From NCBI RefSeq assembly GCF_964019755.1, contig NZ_OZ026469.1, positions 372,001-436,000 of the forward strand: a DNA stretch of 64,000 nt, in the 5' to 3' direction. The notes beneath the pieces were generated by a model. That model was given only the letters and a program-made list of their open reading frames with translations. It had not been told where the DNA came from and did not search any database. The translations under genes were made by a program, and so were the position numbers. Positions 20,115-29,436 of this stretch are shown one piece after another (the stretch's first letter is position 1; every line of letters begins with the position of its first letter). The DNA is from Spiroplasma endosymbiont of Polydrusus cervinus (GTDB taxonomy: Bacteria > Bacillota_I > Bacilli_A > Mycoplasmatales > Mycoplasmataceae).

Positions 20115-21521
20115 TTAAGAATTTTTAATTACTACTTCAATTGACTTTGTTTTACCAGTTGCTTTGTTTTTACCTTCAATTAAAACTTCAACAATTTTAT
20201 CATTTGTAATATCAATTGGTCAGTCTTCATCTTTAGGATTAATAGAATAATCAAAATCATTTTCAGTTAAAGAACTATCTACTGTTTTAACTGCTTTTAA
20301 AACAACATCTTTAAATTGTGGTTTTAATTCTTCTGGTGTTGTACTTGCTGCGTTTGCAACATGAATGATTGGTTTGTCTATTTTATTAATTTTACTAATA
20401 TCTATTTTAGCAACGTCTGGTGTTAAAATTGCATTAGATTTTGTTGTATTTATTAGTGTAGAAATTTCATAATCAACCGGCACTCTAAATGTTTTATTTA
20501 AATTACTTTTAGCAGTATTTATTTCTTCTTGTGTTGGTTGTTTTTCTAAAATAATCTTACATGTTTTTGGATATAAAATTGTTGGTGTTGCATATTGTAC
20601 TTTACCAATTCATTTAGGGTTAGCAGTATCATTATCTAAAACTTGTTGAATAGTATCCATATTAATTGGATATGCTCATACTTGTTTATTAATAAGTAAA
20701 CCATTTACATTAGTAAAATTATAACCCTTATCTCGGTTAACTTGTCCTTTTGTATATGTTTTTTCTAAATGAAAACTTTTCGATACCGGAATACCCATTG
20801 CGGTATTTTCATATAATTCACCATTAACCATTGCTTTTAATTGAGCTTGTAAACCAATTACTTTTAAATAAGCAGGTGTTAATCCTAAATAGGCTCTTCG
20901 ACCTAAAACCATAAACATTTTATCGGTTGGCAAACCAAAATATAGATTACTAATTTGATTAGTTAATTCAATCAAAGTTTCATTTAATGTAAAGAATGCT
21001 TTATTTGCTTCATCAGCACTATCGGCTGTATAACTACGAAATGGAATTACTTCATATTGACCATCTGCTAAACAATAATCATAAATAGCTTGAATTAATT
21101 CACATTCTAAGTTAACAAATTTATTTTGTACAATACTAGAAATAGCGTTAGCAATAACACCATTTTTAATATTTTGTTCTATCATTGCTAAGTCAAATGC
21201 TTCATTCATTAATTTTAAATTAAATCTTTTATTAATAGGCACCGGAATTCTTGTTAATCCCATAGTTTGAGTTGCCCCACCATTTGGTAATGAATAATCA
21301 TCTTGTCATACCACACGATGAGTTAAATTATATAACGCTTGTCCTGCATTAGGTAATCAAGCAACTTGTTCAGCAGTTGCAGTTGCATATTGCATAATAC
21401 TTGCATGCTCATTCATTAATGGTCCTCTTAGCATAGCGTTAACCATATCAACATAGGCTTTTTGACCTGTTGTATTACCTTGTAATGTAAAATGTACTTG
21501 TGGCAAATTAATTGTTGCCAT
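20115..21521 (-). CDS. major capsid protein (candidate)
   Basis: 468 aa, starting MATINLPQVHFTLQGNTTG, with SD GGGAG 7 nt upstream. The core (about residues 85-330) alternates helices and strands: TRIPVPINKRFNLKLMNEAF, VNLECELIQAIYDY and YLGLTPAYLKVIGL. It lies directly after a scaffold-like gene, the usual order for a tailed-phage capsid. Residues about 385-468 form an extra domain (TPEELKPQFKDVVLKAVKTV onwards, ending EVLIEGKNKATGKTKSIEVV) resembling an Ig-like decoration; it also loosely resembles the repeated domain of the secreted proteins at 22.2 and 61.1 kb. Identification rests on gene order and composition. Confidence 0.6.
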
Positions 21522-21538
21522 AATATTTCACTCCCGTA

Positions 21539-21982
21539 TTATCTAAGGTTTTTAAGTGTATAATCAGTTAATTTTTTAATATCTTCCGGAGTATATGCTC
21601 CTTTTTCTTTAATAGTTTCAATTTTATCATTCTTATTTTCAACCGAATTTTCAATCATTTCTTTAATAAAATTAGTGGGTGAAACTGATTGTTGTTCTTG
21701 CACAAACAAATCAGGTTTTAATTCTTTTAAAGTTTGCATTTTTTCAGATAAAGAACTACCACTAACTTTTTCTAAATTAGTTTTAATATCTTCAATTTTA
21801 GTAGATGGAACATCTTTAAAGGCTTTTAATTCATCTAATTCATTAGATAATTTAATAAAGTCTTCTTTTGATATAACATCTTCGCGTTTTTGCACACTTT
21901 CTCTAATTTGTTTTGCTTCATTATTAAACTGATTTAAGATATTTTCCGCAATCCTTTCACTTAAACCTTGTTCGATTAACAA
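21539..21982 (-). CDS. scaffolding-like protein, probably 5'-truncated
   Basis: About 147 aa from TTG at 21982; the frame is open to 22025 (a stop lies at 22025-22027) but has no ATG. Acidic and helical throughout (DELDELKAFKDVPSTKIEDI; KGAYTPEDIKKLTDYTL), as in phage scaffolding proteins, and immediately upstream of the capsid candidate. A weak AAGAG precedes the TTG. The missing clear start, and the absence of portal and terminase genes upstream, suggest that the prophage was cut here. Confidence 0.6.
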   Translation of the reverse strand: MLIEQGLSERIAENILNQFNNEAKQIRESVQKREDVISKEDFIKLSNELDELKAFKDVPSTKIEDIKTNLEKVSGSSLSEKMQTLKELKPDLFVQEQQSVSPTNFIKEMIENSVENKNDKIETIKEKGAYTPEDIKKLTDYTLKNLR

Positions 21983-22170
21983 GTTAGCATAACTCTTTTT
22001 ACGAAAAAAGATTAAACCTATGAATTAATTATATACTATTATTTTACCAATACAATACTTTTTATACATAAATACTAAACTTAATATATTTTATTACCAT
22101 TTTAGGTCTTAAAACGCGTGATAATGGTTATTTAACAAGATAAAATTTTTAAAATAATTCATAATTTTGC

Positions 22171-22199
22171 TTGTATATATATATATATATATATATAAT
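22171..22199 (+). promoter_or_regulatory. TA-repeat promoter of secreted-protein module A
   Basis: TTGTAT (22171-22176) and TATAAT (22194-22199) are separated by exactly 17 bp made of alternating TA. Gain or loss of TA units would change the spacing. The matching promoter of module B (61185-61213, minus) also has 17 bp, interrupted by one G. Confidence 0.75.
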
Positions 22200-22233
22200 G
22201 TCAATAGAAATTGAAAAAGGGAGAAATATAAGT

Positions 22234-23322
22234 ATGAAAAAATTACTAAGTTTATTAAGTGTATTAACAATTAGTGGAACTGGTGTGCCAATAATGATTG
22301 CTGATATTCCTTATCAAAAAAATACTATTAAAGATTTATCTGAATTAAATTGAACAGGTTTAAATATAAATAAAAATAAAAGAGACACAAAAAACAATCA
22401 AACTAAACATATATTTAAAACTAATGGAGCTGACAAACCAACTGAAAAACAAATCAAAAATAAAGTAAAAGAATTAAATCCTCAATTAAATATTAATAAC
22501 ATTAATGTTGCAAAAATTACTGAAAATAGCGCGGTAATCACTCTAACTGGTTTTAGTAATACGAAAACAATTAATTTTATAATTGATAAATCTGTTGATT
22601 TAAATACTATAATTCCAAATAATACTAGTTTAGGTCAAATAATTGATAATGAGGAGGGTAAACAAAATATTGTAAATATAAGTGAAATACAAATTAAAGA
22701 TAAATTAAAAAAATTATTTCCGTCATTAAACATTTCAAAAATTAATATTAAACTACTTAGTACACATTCTTCTAAAATTACTTCAAACGATATAAACGTT
22801 TATACTGGTGAAACAGATGTTAAATATACCTTACCACTAGGTTTTTATATAAAAAATAATAATTTGGGTGTAATAAAAACTAATGGTCTAAGTATACCAA
22901 CAGATAATCAAATTAAAGATAAAATAAAAGAATTATACCCTATAATGTTAAAAAGTAGCTTTTTAAATTTTTTGAACATTAATATTATAAATTCTATAAA
23001 TGCAAAAATTAGTTGTAGACCAAATAATGATACTGTTTCTGATATATTAGATATCAATTTTACAGTTGATAAATCTGTATTACTAAGTACAGTTATTAAT
23101 AATAATACTTTAGGCGAATTTAAAACTAATAATTTATCTAACCCAACAGGACAACAAATCAAAAATAAAATAAAAGAATTAAATCCACGGGTAGATATTG
23201 ATAAAATAAAAGTTGAAAATATTAATAATAACAAAGCAACTATTAATTCTTCTGATTTAACTGTTTATATTGGAAATATAGATGTTAATTATTCTATTTC
23301 AATAGATTCACTTAATTGATAA
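22234..23322 (+). CDS. secreted repeat protein, module A
   Basis: 362 aa. Signal peptide MKKLLSLLSVLTISGTGVPI without a lipobox Cys; nearly identical to that of the propeller protein at 61131. The mature part holds about four copies of an 80-90 residue domain, each with an N-terminal helix of the type QIKNKIKELNP followed by beta-rich sequence (INVAKITENSAVITL; VYTGETDVKYTLPL). Linkers read LGEFKTNNLSNPTGQQI. SD AAAGGGAG lies 10 nt before ATG. TGA encodes the last residue before TAA. Probably an exported adhesin-like surface protein; function unknown. Confidence 0.75.
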
Positions 23323-23337
23323 TAAAAAAATAATTAA

Positions 23338-23748
23338 ATGAAAAAAATATTAGTCTCCTTAATAACAATCACTTTAATTGGAATAAGTACAACCAGTTTA
23401 GTTGCTTGTAATAGACCACAAGAAAATACAAAAGAAGAATTAGCAAAATTAAAAGAAGAAAACAAAATAGATACAAATGATGAAAATATTAAAAACAATT
23501 TAGAATGAATAGCACCACAAGAAAAACCATTTAATGAAGTGATAGATAATAAATGGTATTACATAATATATAAGGATAATTCTAATAATATAAAATTATC
23601 AAAAAGAATAAATAATAATCCAGATGTTAATATTAAATTACCATGGTCTAATTCATGAATAAAAGTTTATCGTTGAAATTTAGTAGGTATTAAGGAACCT
23701 TATTTAATTTTAGATGAAAACGTTAATATAAAAGTTAAGGTTGGGTAA
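23338..23748 (+). CDS. small lipoprotein, module A
   Basis: 136 aa. Signal peptide MKKILVSLITITLIGISTTS with lipobox SLVAC (Cys at about 24). A charged linker is followed by a conserved core NLEWIAPQEKPFNE, KWYYIIYKD and VYRWN. The lipoprotein at 58535-59020 shares LEWxAPQEKPFNE, KWY and VYRWN. It starts 15 nt after the secreted protein and lacks a clear SD, so coupling is likely. Probably membrane-anchored on the outer face. Confidence 0.8.
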
Positions 23749-23772
23749 AAAAGAGATTTACATCTTTTTTTA
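23747..23772 (+). terminator. terminator of module A
   Basis: AAAAAAGAGAT and ATCTTTTTT form a hairpin overlapping the lipoprotein stop codon, followed by a T run. It also sits at the end of the convergent phage gene. Confidence 0.6.
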
Positions 23773-25401
23773 TCTTGGCCTCATTGTTATTTTAACAGGA
23801 CTATTACTTTTATTTATAAAACCTAAAATATTTGGATTTTCAACATCTAATATAATGTTTTTATCATTACCTCAATATTTAAAATATTCTTGATGTGGGA
23901 ATTTTTCAATACCAACACATGATAAATTAATAAATAATACTTTTGAAAATCTAATTTTTAATTTTAAATCATTATTATAATATGCCTGTAAATATGTTTC
24001 TTTAATTTTATTACTAATTAAATCATTATAATCTTCGTTGGAAAGATTTGTTATTTGAAGCAAAAAATTAATACCACAATTTCTATCATTTATATTGCTA
24101 TTATAAGTATTTTTATAACCTTTTTCAGATAATCCATTAGTATATGCAGTAGCAGATGTTTTAATATTATTTATTTCTATATTATCTGTATATAAAGTTA
24201 TTATATTATCAAAATTAATATTATCAGTTTGTGATAAATCCTCTTTTTGTAAAGTTATATTCGACAATAAACCTAAATCATAATTACAACTATTGTTTCC
24301 AGCAGATAAATTAACATCTCTATCATAAATAAATTTTTCTATATCAGGTTTGAAACAATTAACTTCTAAATTAGATAGATTACTTATTTCTATGGTTTTA
24401 TAAGCATCTTGAAATTTACTAATACTTTGAATTGTTGGGTCAATTTGTTTTAAATCAATTTCTATTTCATAATAAGCAGAATTAAATTCATTATTAAATA
24501 AATTAATTAAATTATTATCATTTACATAACCGCTATTAGTACATTGAATAGGTGCTGTAATTTTAGTTTTTAATGGTTTGATTGTATTAGCATCTCAGAT
24601 ATCTTTGGTATAAGTTTTATAATTATATGGCACTGGTGGTAATACATATTTAGGGTAATTAAATGTTGGCATTTCATAGTCGTGTGATAATAAGAAACTG
24701 GTTTTATAATTAGTTGTCATATCTCGTAAATAATTATTTAAGGTACTTTTTGTTTTACCTCTAAAAATTCATACTGATAATCTTAAATAATCTTCTTCAT
24801 TATTTGTATATGGGTTATCAGAATAAAAGATAATTTCAAAATTACCTTTATATAATGAATGCTTGGATTGAAAACATATCAATTATATAACTACAATTTA
24901 TCCCATCGGGTGTTTGTAAGAATTCACAATCATTATCTTCTTCACCATCACTAACTGGTGTTTGAGCATCTACTGCTGTTGTAAGTTCATTAATTAAATA
25001 AATTCAGTTAGTTTTTTGATTTAATTGTTTTAGATTATATGTTGAATAAACTATATTATTTGTTGGTTTACCATCCTTAGTTAAAACAGTACCTACTAAT
25101 TTATCAGTTAATAAAGTAGTAAACCCGAAACTAGTGGCATTTGCTCCAAAAATAGCACCAACTTTATCATTACCTTGTTCTCTAAATATTTCAAATGGTA
25201 AATAACCATTACCTTTTGCATTACCACTTCAAAAAGCATGGTTATAAAAACTATAAACATTAGCACTCATAAAGCCATTAAGTCATTGAAAATTAGGTCA
25301 AGTTTTTTCATCTTGATTAATAACTCAGCCTCATGGAATACCAAATGAAATAAAGTTTAGGAATTTACCAACACCACCCGGTATAGTAAAAGGATTAACA
25401 C
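23770..25401 (-). pseudogene. prophage late gene, IS-truncated and frameshifted
   Basis: The minus-strand frame is open at its 5' end where the IS begins and reads INPFTIPGG-type sequence followed by FLNFISFGIPWGWVINQDEK. It continues to about 24880, where a one-base shift is needed to pass from CSYIIDMFSIQ into KHSLYKGNFEIIFYSDN. The remainder (about 365 aa) ends NSPVKITMRPR and TAA at 23770. Trp-rich and beta-rich; it could be a tail or receptor-binding protein of the prophage, judging from place and strand only. The 5' part is missing from the other side of the IS, so this is not a simple insertion. Confidence 0.6.
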
Positions 25402-26632
25402 TAGACTGCACCCTGTTTAGTAAGTATTAATAAAAAGGTTTACAAACTTTCATTTATTATATATTTTTCTTTTTGGTTTAAATATCATTTATTTCATTTT
25501 TTAATATCATTAATATATTCATTATGAGATTTATAATTTTTATTATGGATTGTTCCTTTTTTAAGTAATGAATGAAAACTTTCAATAATAATGTTGTCTG
25601 CACAATGATAATTTTTACCCATTGAAATTATAATTTTGTTATCTAAACATTTATTATTGTAATCTTTAGATGTATATTGATATCCGTGATCTGAATGAAT
25701 TATTATTTTATTTAAATCTTTTTTTTATTTTTTTAATTTTATTAATTGCATCATTTAAATTATCAATTACAAGTTTGTTATTATTAAATTTTGATCATTT
25801 TACATCAATAATTTCTTTAGTATATCCATCAAGTATTGTTGATTGATAATGTTTTTTACCATTTCAAATTAAATAAGTTACATCAGTAAATAAAATTGAA
25901 AATCTTTCTTTAATATCATTAAAATTACGATTTACTAAATCAGGATATTTAATTATATTTTTATTTCTATTTTGTTTTATTAATATTTTTCTACGCATAC
26001 GCTTTACATATTCAGCTTGAATATTATTTTCTTTCATAATTCGCAATACTTTCTTAGCATTATAAACAATGCCATAATCTTCTTTTAAATATTTGGTAAT
26101 TCGACGATAATCAAATTGTTTTAAATTTTCTTCATAGACTTTTACAATATTTTTTAATGATTCGCTATCCTTACCATTACTTGAATAATTTTTATATTTA
26201 TCTCAATAACTACGCTTTAAATCTGTTATATCAAGTAATAAATTTAGTGGATATTTATTAATGTTTTCTTTGATAAAAGATACAATTTTTCTTTTATTTA
26301 ATTGTAAAAGTCATGAAGCTTTTTTAGTAATTCATACCTAACTTTGTAATAGTTTAAATCTCTTTTTTTAAATGATTCTTTTGGACTTTTATTGGTGTTT
26401 AAAATTCCTTTCTTAAAATTTTCATACCATGAAGCAACAGTTTTTTTATTAATTTGATATTTTTTTGCAATAAAACTTATACTATTATTTTTAACCTCTT
26501 GTACTATCATTTTTTGAAAATATGCTGTATATTTATTAAATTTTTGTCCTTTTCTTGCCATATAAAAATGCACATCCTTTAAAGTTTAGCAAAGACTTTT
26601 TTTCTTTACTTACTTTTTTTGGGTGCAGTCTA
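25402..26632 (-). mobile_element. IS3 family (IS150 group) element, copy 2
   Basis: Same 12-bp ends as copy 1. orfA (26561-26298, minus) is intact, with seven As in NKKTVASW, and reads MARKGQKFNKYTAYFQKMI onwards. orfB has one extra T in a poly-T tract near 25720, which shifts its frame in the DDE domain. No target duplication: left flank CAC, right flank TTT, and the two sides belong to unrelated regions (phage gene; palindrome and nusB), so a deletion or rearrangement has used this copy. Confidence 0.92.
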
Positions 26633-26636
26633 TTTT

Positions 26637-26718
26637 GTGTAAATTGTAAATACCAAATCATAAAAAGTTAACTAAATTAATAGTTAACTTTTTATGATTT
26701 GGTATTTACAATTTACAC
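26637..26718. repeat. full 80-bp palindromic repeat
   Basis: Perfect-looking inverted repeat, arms GTGTAAATTGTAAATACC and complement around TTAACTAAATTAATAGTTAA. Sits at the 3' end of nusB (minus) and may serve as its terminator. Confidence 0.85.
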
Positions 26719-27099
26719 TTAGACTTGGTCAAGAACTGAATTAATATAACTAAAATCAGTATCTTCACTATATATTTTTAAAATTTCTAAACTTTCATTA
26801 ATAACAATTGCTTTTGATAATTGTTGATAACGAATTTCATAAACACCATATACTAAAACAGCTTTATGATAATTACTTAAGCGTTCAAAATGTCAACCAG
26901 GCTTTAAATATTGATTAATATTCGCAATAATATCTGGCAAATTTGCTAATATTTCCTCAATTTGGATTGTTTCAATGGTTGTTGTTACCATTTGAGAATA
27001 ATCATAAGCTTCTTGTTTCGTTGTTAAAACATCATGCTGTAAAACAAAATGACGATATAACAAATTAATAATATTAATGCGTTCCTGGCGTTTCGACAC
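26719..27099 (-). CDS. nusB: transcription antitermination factor NusB
   Basis: 126 aa, GTG start at 27099 with SD GGAG 7 nt upstream. All-helical protein beginning MSKRQERINIINLLYRHF, then LANLPDIIANINQYLKP and a C-terminal LSNYHKAVLVYGVYEIRY followed by KAIVINESLEILKIYS, the usual NusB end where the tail helices contact NusE and boxA RNA. Short but typical for mollicutes. The full IS30-end palindrome lies directly upstream and provides a TGTTATAAT facing this gene. Confidence 0.88.
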
Positions 27100-27116
27100 G
27101 TGACATACTCCTTTTT

Positions 27117-27303
27117 GTATACTGTAAAACTAAATCATAAAAAGTTAATAAAATTATAACAAATTAAAAATAAAAAACAATAATCACAAAAAATATTAAA
27201 TTAAAAATGCTGTTTTTAATTTAATATTTTTTGTGATTATTGTTTTTTATTTTTAATTTGTTATAATTTTATTAACTTTTTATGATTTAGTTTTACAGTA
27301 TAC
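27117..27303. repeat. full IS30-end palindrome (MITE-like, 187 bp)
   Basis: A nearly perfect inverted repeat with arms of about 92 bp, ends GTATACTGTAAAACTAAATC and complement. Each arm equals the right end of the IS30-type elements at 46.7, 49.9, 56.7 and 61.3 kb. Each arm has an outward TGTTATAAT with TTGTTT 16 bp upstream. It lies between divergent nusB and tyrS. Confidence 0.9.
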
Positions 27304-27338
27304 AAACCCCAACTAAAAAAGATGCAAAAGTTGATAAG

Positions 27339-27366
27339 AAAAAACTCTAAATTATTAGAGTTTTTT
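27339..27366 (+). terminator. terminator-like hairpin in the tyrS leader
   Basis: AAAAAACTCTAA/TTAGAGTTTTTT lies only 18 nt before the tyrS start and 36 bp after the palindrome. No upstream + gene needs it, so it looks like the end of an attenuator leader cut by the palindrome; no T-box GGTGG motif remains. Confidence 0.7.
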
Positions 27367-27384
27367 AAATAACAAAGGAGATAA

Positions 27385-28650
27385 ATGGTGGCAAAAAATA
27401 TTTTAGAAGAATTAAAATGAAGAGGTTTATTAAAACAAGTAACTAATGAAACAAAATTATTGAAAGCACAAGAATTAAAAAAAGGAGTTTATTGTGGTTT
27501 TGACCCAACTGGTGATTCATTGCATGTTGGTCATTTGATTCAAATTATGTTATTGAAACGTTTTGAAATGTTTGGCTTTCAAGCTATTGTGATTATTGGT
27601 GGTGGAACCGGAATGATTGGTGATCCTAGTGGAAAAAAAGAAGAACGAGTATTATTAGATAATAAGACTATTAAGCATAATGTTGAAGCTATCAGTCAAC
27701 AAATGAAGCAATTAATTGGAACAAAGATTAAAATGGTGAATAATGCCGAATGATTACAAAAAATGACCTTGATTGATTTTTTACGAAATGTTGGAAAAGA
27801 TTTTAATATTAGTTATTTGTTAGCGAAAGAAAATATTGCAACTAGAATTGAAGTTGGTTTATCATATACGGAGTTTGCTTACACGCTATTGCAAGCTTAT
27901 GATTTTTATCAATTATATCTTAATTATGATTGTGCTGTTCAAACTGGGGGTAGTGACCAATGAGGAAATATTACTTCAGGGACCGATTATATTTATAAAC
28001 AAGTTGGGGAAGATAATTTAGCGTGTGGTTTAACAATGAATTTATTAACAAAAGCGGATGGTTCAAAATTTGGCAAGACAGAATCAGGAGCAGTTTGGTT
28101 AGACGCCACAAAAACTTCACCTTATGAATTTTATCAGTTCTTTTTTAATCAAGATGATCAAGAAACAGGGAAATTATTACGTTATTTAACAATGCGATCG
28201 GAAACAGAAATTATCGTGCTTGAAGCAAACCACAAAAAAGAACCAGCACAACGAATTGCTCAAAAAAAATTAGCAGAAGAAGTAACCTTATTTGTTCATC
28301 AAACAACAGGATTAAAAGAAGCCCAAATTGTTAGTGAGGCTTTATTTAAAGGTAGTTTACATGAATTATCAGAACAACAGTTAGATCAATTGAAAAATAG
28401 CTTACCTAATTTTCAATTATTAGACCTTGATTTACTAATTCTTGATTTGTTAGTGCAAGCAGAAATTGTTACTTCGAAACGAGAAGGTCGTGAATTTTTA
28501 GAACAAGGGGCAATTACTGTTAATAGTGAAGTTATTAAAACAAAGACTTGAACTGTAACAAAAGATAAGTTTTTATTTGATAAATATTTAATTATTCGTC
28601 GTGGCAAACGTAAATATCATTTAATTTCTTTTACTAATCACAAAAAATAA
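27385..28650 (+). CDS. tyrS: tyrosyl-tRNA synthetase
   Basis: Class I synthetase for tyrosine; 421 aa. CGFDPTGDSLHVGHL near residue 35 carries the HIGH-type motif; then QTGGSDQWGNITSGTDYI near 190, and KFGKTESGAVWLD near 228 as the KMSKS-type loop. The C-terminal S4-like domain reads SKREGREFLEQGAITVNSE near 372. SD AAAGGAG 7 nt before ATG. Upstream are a hairpin terminator and the mobile palindrome. The gene ends at a long bidirectional terminator. Confidence 0.97.
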
Positions 28651-28705
28651 TAAAAGAATCGTTTTTCTGAAACAATAATATTGTTTCAGAAAAACGATTC
28701 TTTTA
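28651..28705 (+). terminator. intrinsic terminator of tyrS
   Basis: A long perfect hairpin, arms AAAAGAATCGTTTTTCTGAA and complement, with A and T tracts on both ends, starting directly after the tyrS stop. Confidence 0.9.
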
Positions 28706-29004
28706 TTTTCCTTTAAAATTATTGTAATTCTATTGGTTTATTTTTAGTTGCTTTTTTTATTTGGCGTCCTGTGTATATTGTAAAACTAAATCATAAAAAG
28801 TTAATAAAATTATAACAAATTAAAAATAAAAAACAATAATCACAAAAAAATAGTTTCATTTATTTTAAATAATGTTATTATCAATTTAATTTAACAAGAG
28901 ATACAAATTTGGAGCTTGTATCTAGACAATGCCAAAGAAAAAATATTATTATCTTTATTAGTCGACTTTTCCCACTATATTTACAATTTTCAATTAAAAC
29001 TTTT
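28706..29004. repeat. gene-free stretch with half IS30-end palindrome
   Basis: The left arm of the palindrome is present at about 28771-28848 (GTATATTGTAAAACTAAATC onward) and breaks off before the centre. The rest is AT-rich with no ORF or RNA structure that I can identify. A short ACAAGAGATACAAAT to GCTTGTATCTAG hairpin lies near 28903-28935. Confidence 0.55.
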
Positions 29005-29331
29005 TTATTTCTTTGTTATTTGTTCTTTTCACCGATAGTAACCATAAATTCCAGTTGTTAAAACATAAGCATTTTGATATCCTAATTGGCGTAATTCGGA
29101 TGCAGTTTCACTACTACGATTGCCTCCATTACATAAAGTAATAATTAACTGGTCTTTATCTGGTAAATAGCGGGTTGGATCTTGGAGTAAATCAAAAATG
29201 TAAACATTAGTTGAATTGGAAATTTGACTTAAGGCTTTAAATTCAACATTAGTGCGGACATCTAATAATAACGCTTTGTCTTTTTCAATGTCAAAAGTAG
29301 CATTATCAAGATAAATTGGTTTTTGATTCAT
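29005..29331 (-). CDS. single-domain rhodanese
   Basis: 108 aa, ATG 29331. Rhodanese-like sulfurtransferase: LLDVRTNVEFKALSQI near residue 21, active-site loop CNGGNRSS with catalytic Cys near 68, then ELRQLGYQNAYVLTTGIYGY. One TGA encodes Trp near the C-terminus, extending the frame by nine codons to TAA at 29005. Likely a persulfide carrier or thiol-related protein in the cytoplasm; substrate unknown. Stands alone, divergent from pnp. Confidence 0.9.
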
Positions 29332-29436
29332 TTTGTTCTCCTTATTTTTTGTATATTTATATCATATCGTAAATATAAAATAATGTGTGATAAAATTAAG
29401 AAGATAAATTATAACAGAGAGGAATAAAAAGTTTTG

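Noticed and set aside
22171-22233. Translation start at the ATG in the TA tract (MSIEIEKGRNIS extension)
   Set aside because: The downstream ATG at 22234 has the SD AAAGGGAG and the conserved signal peptide; the upstream ATG lies at the expected transcription start.
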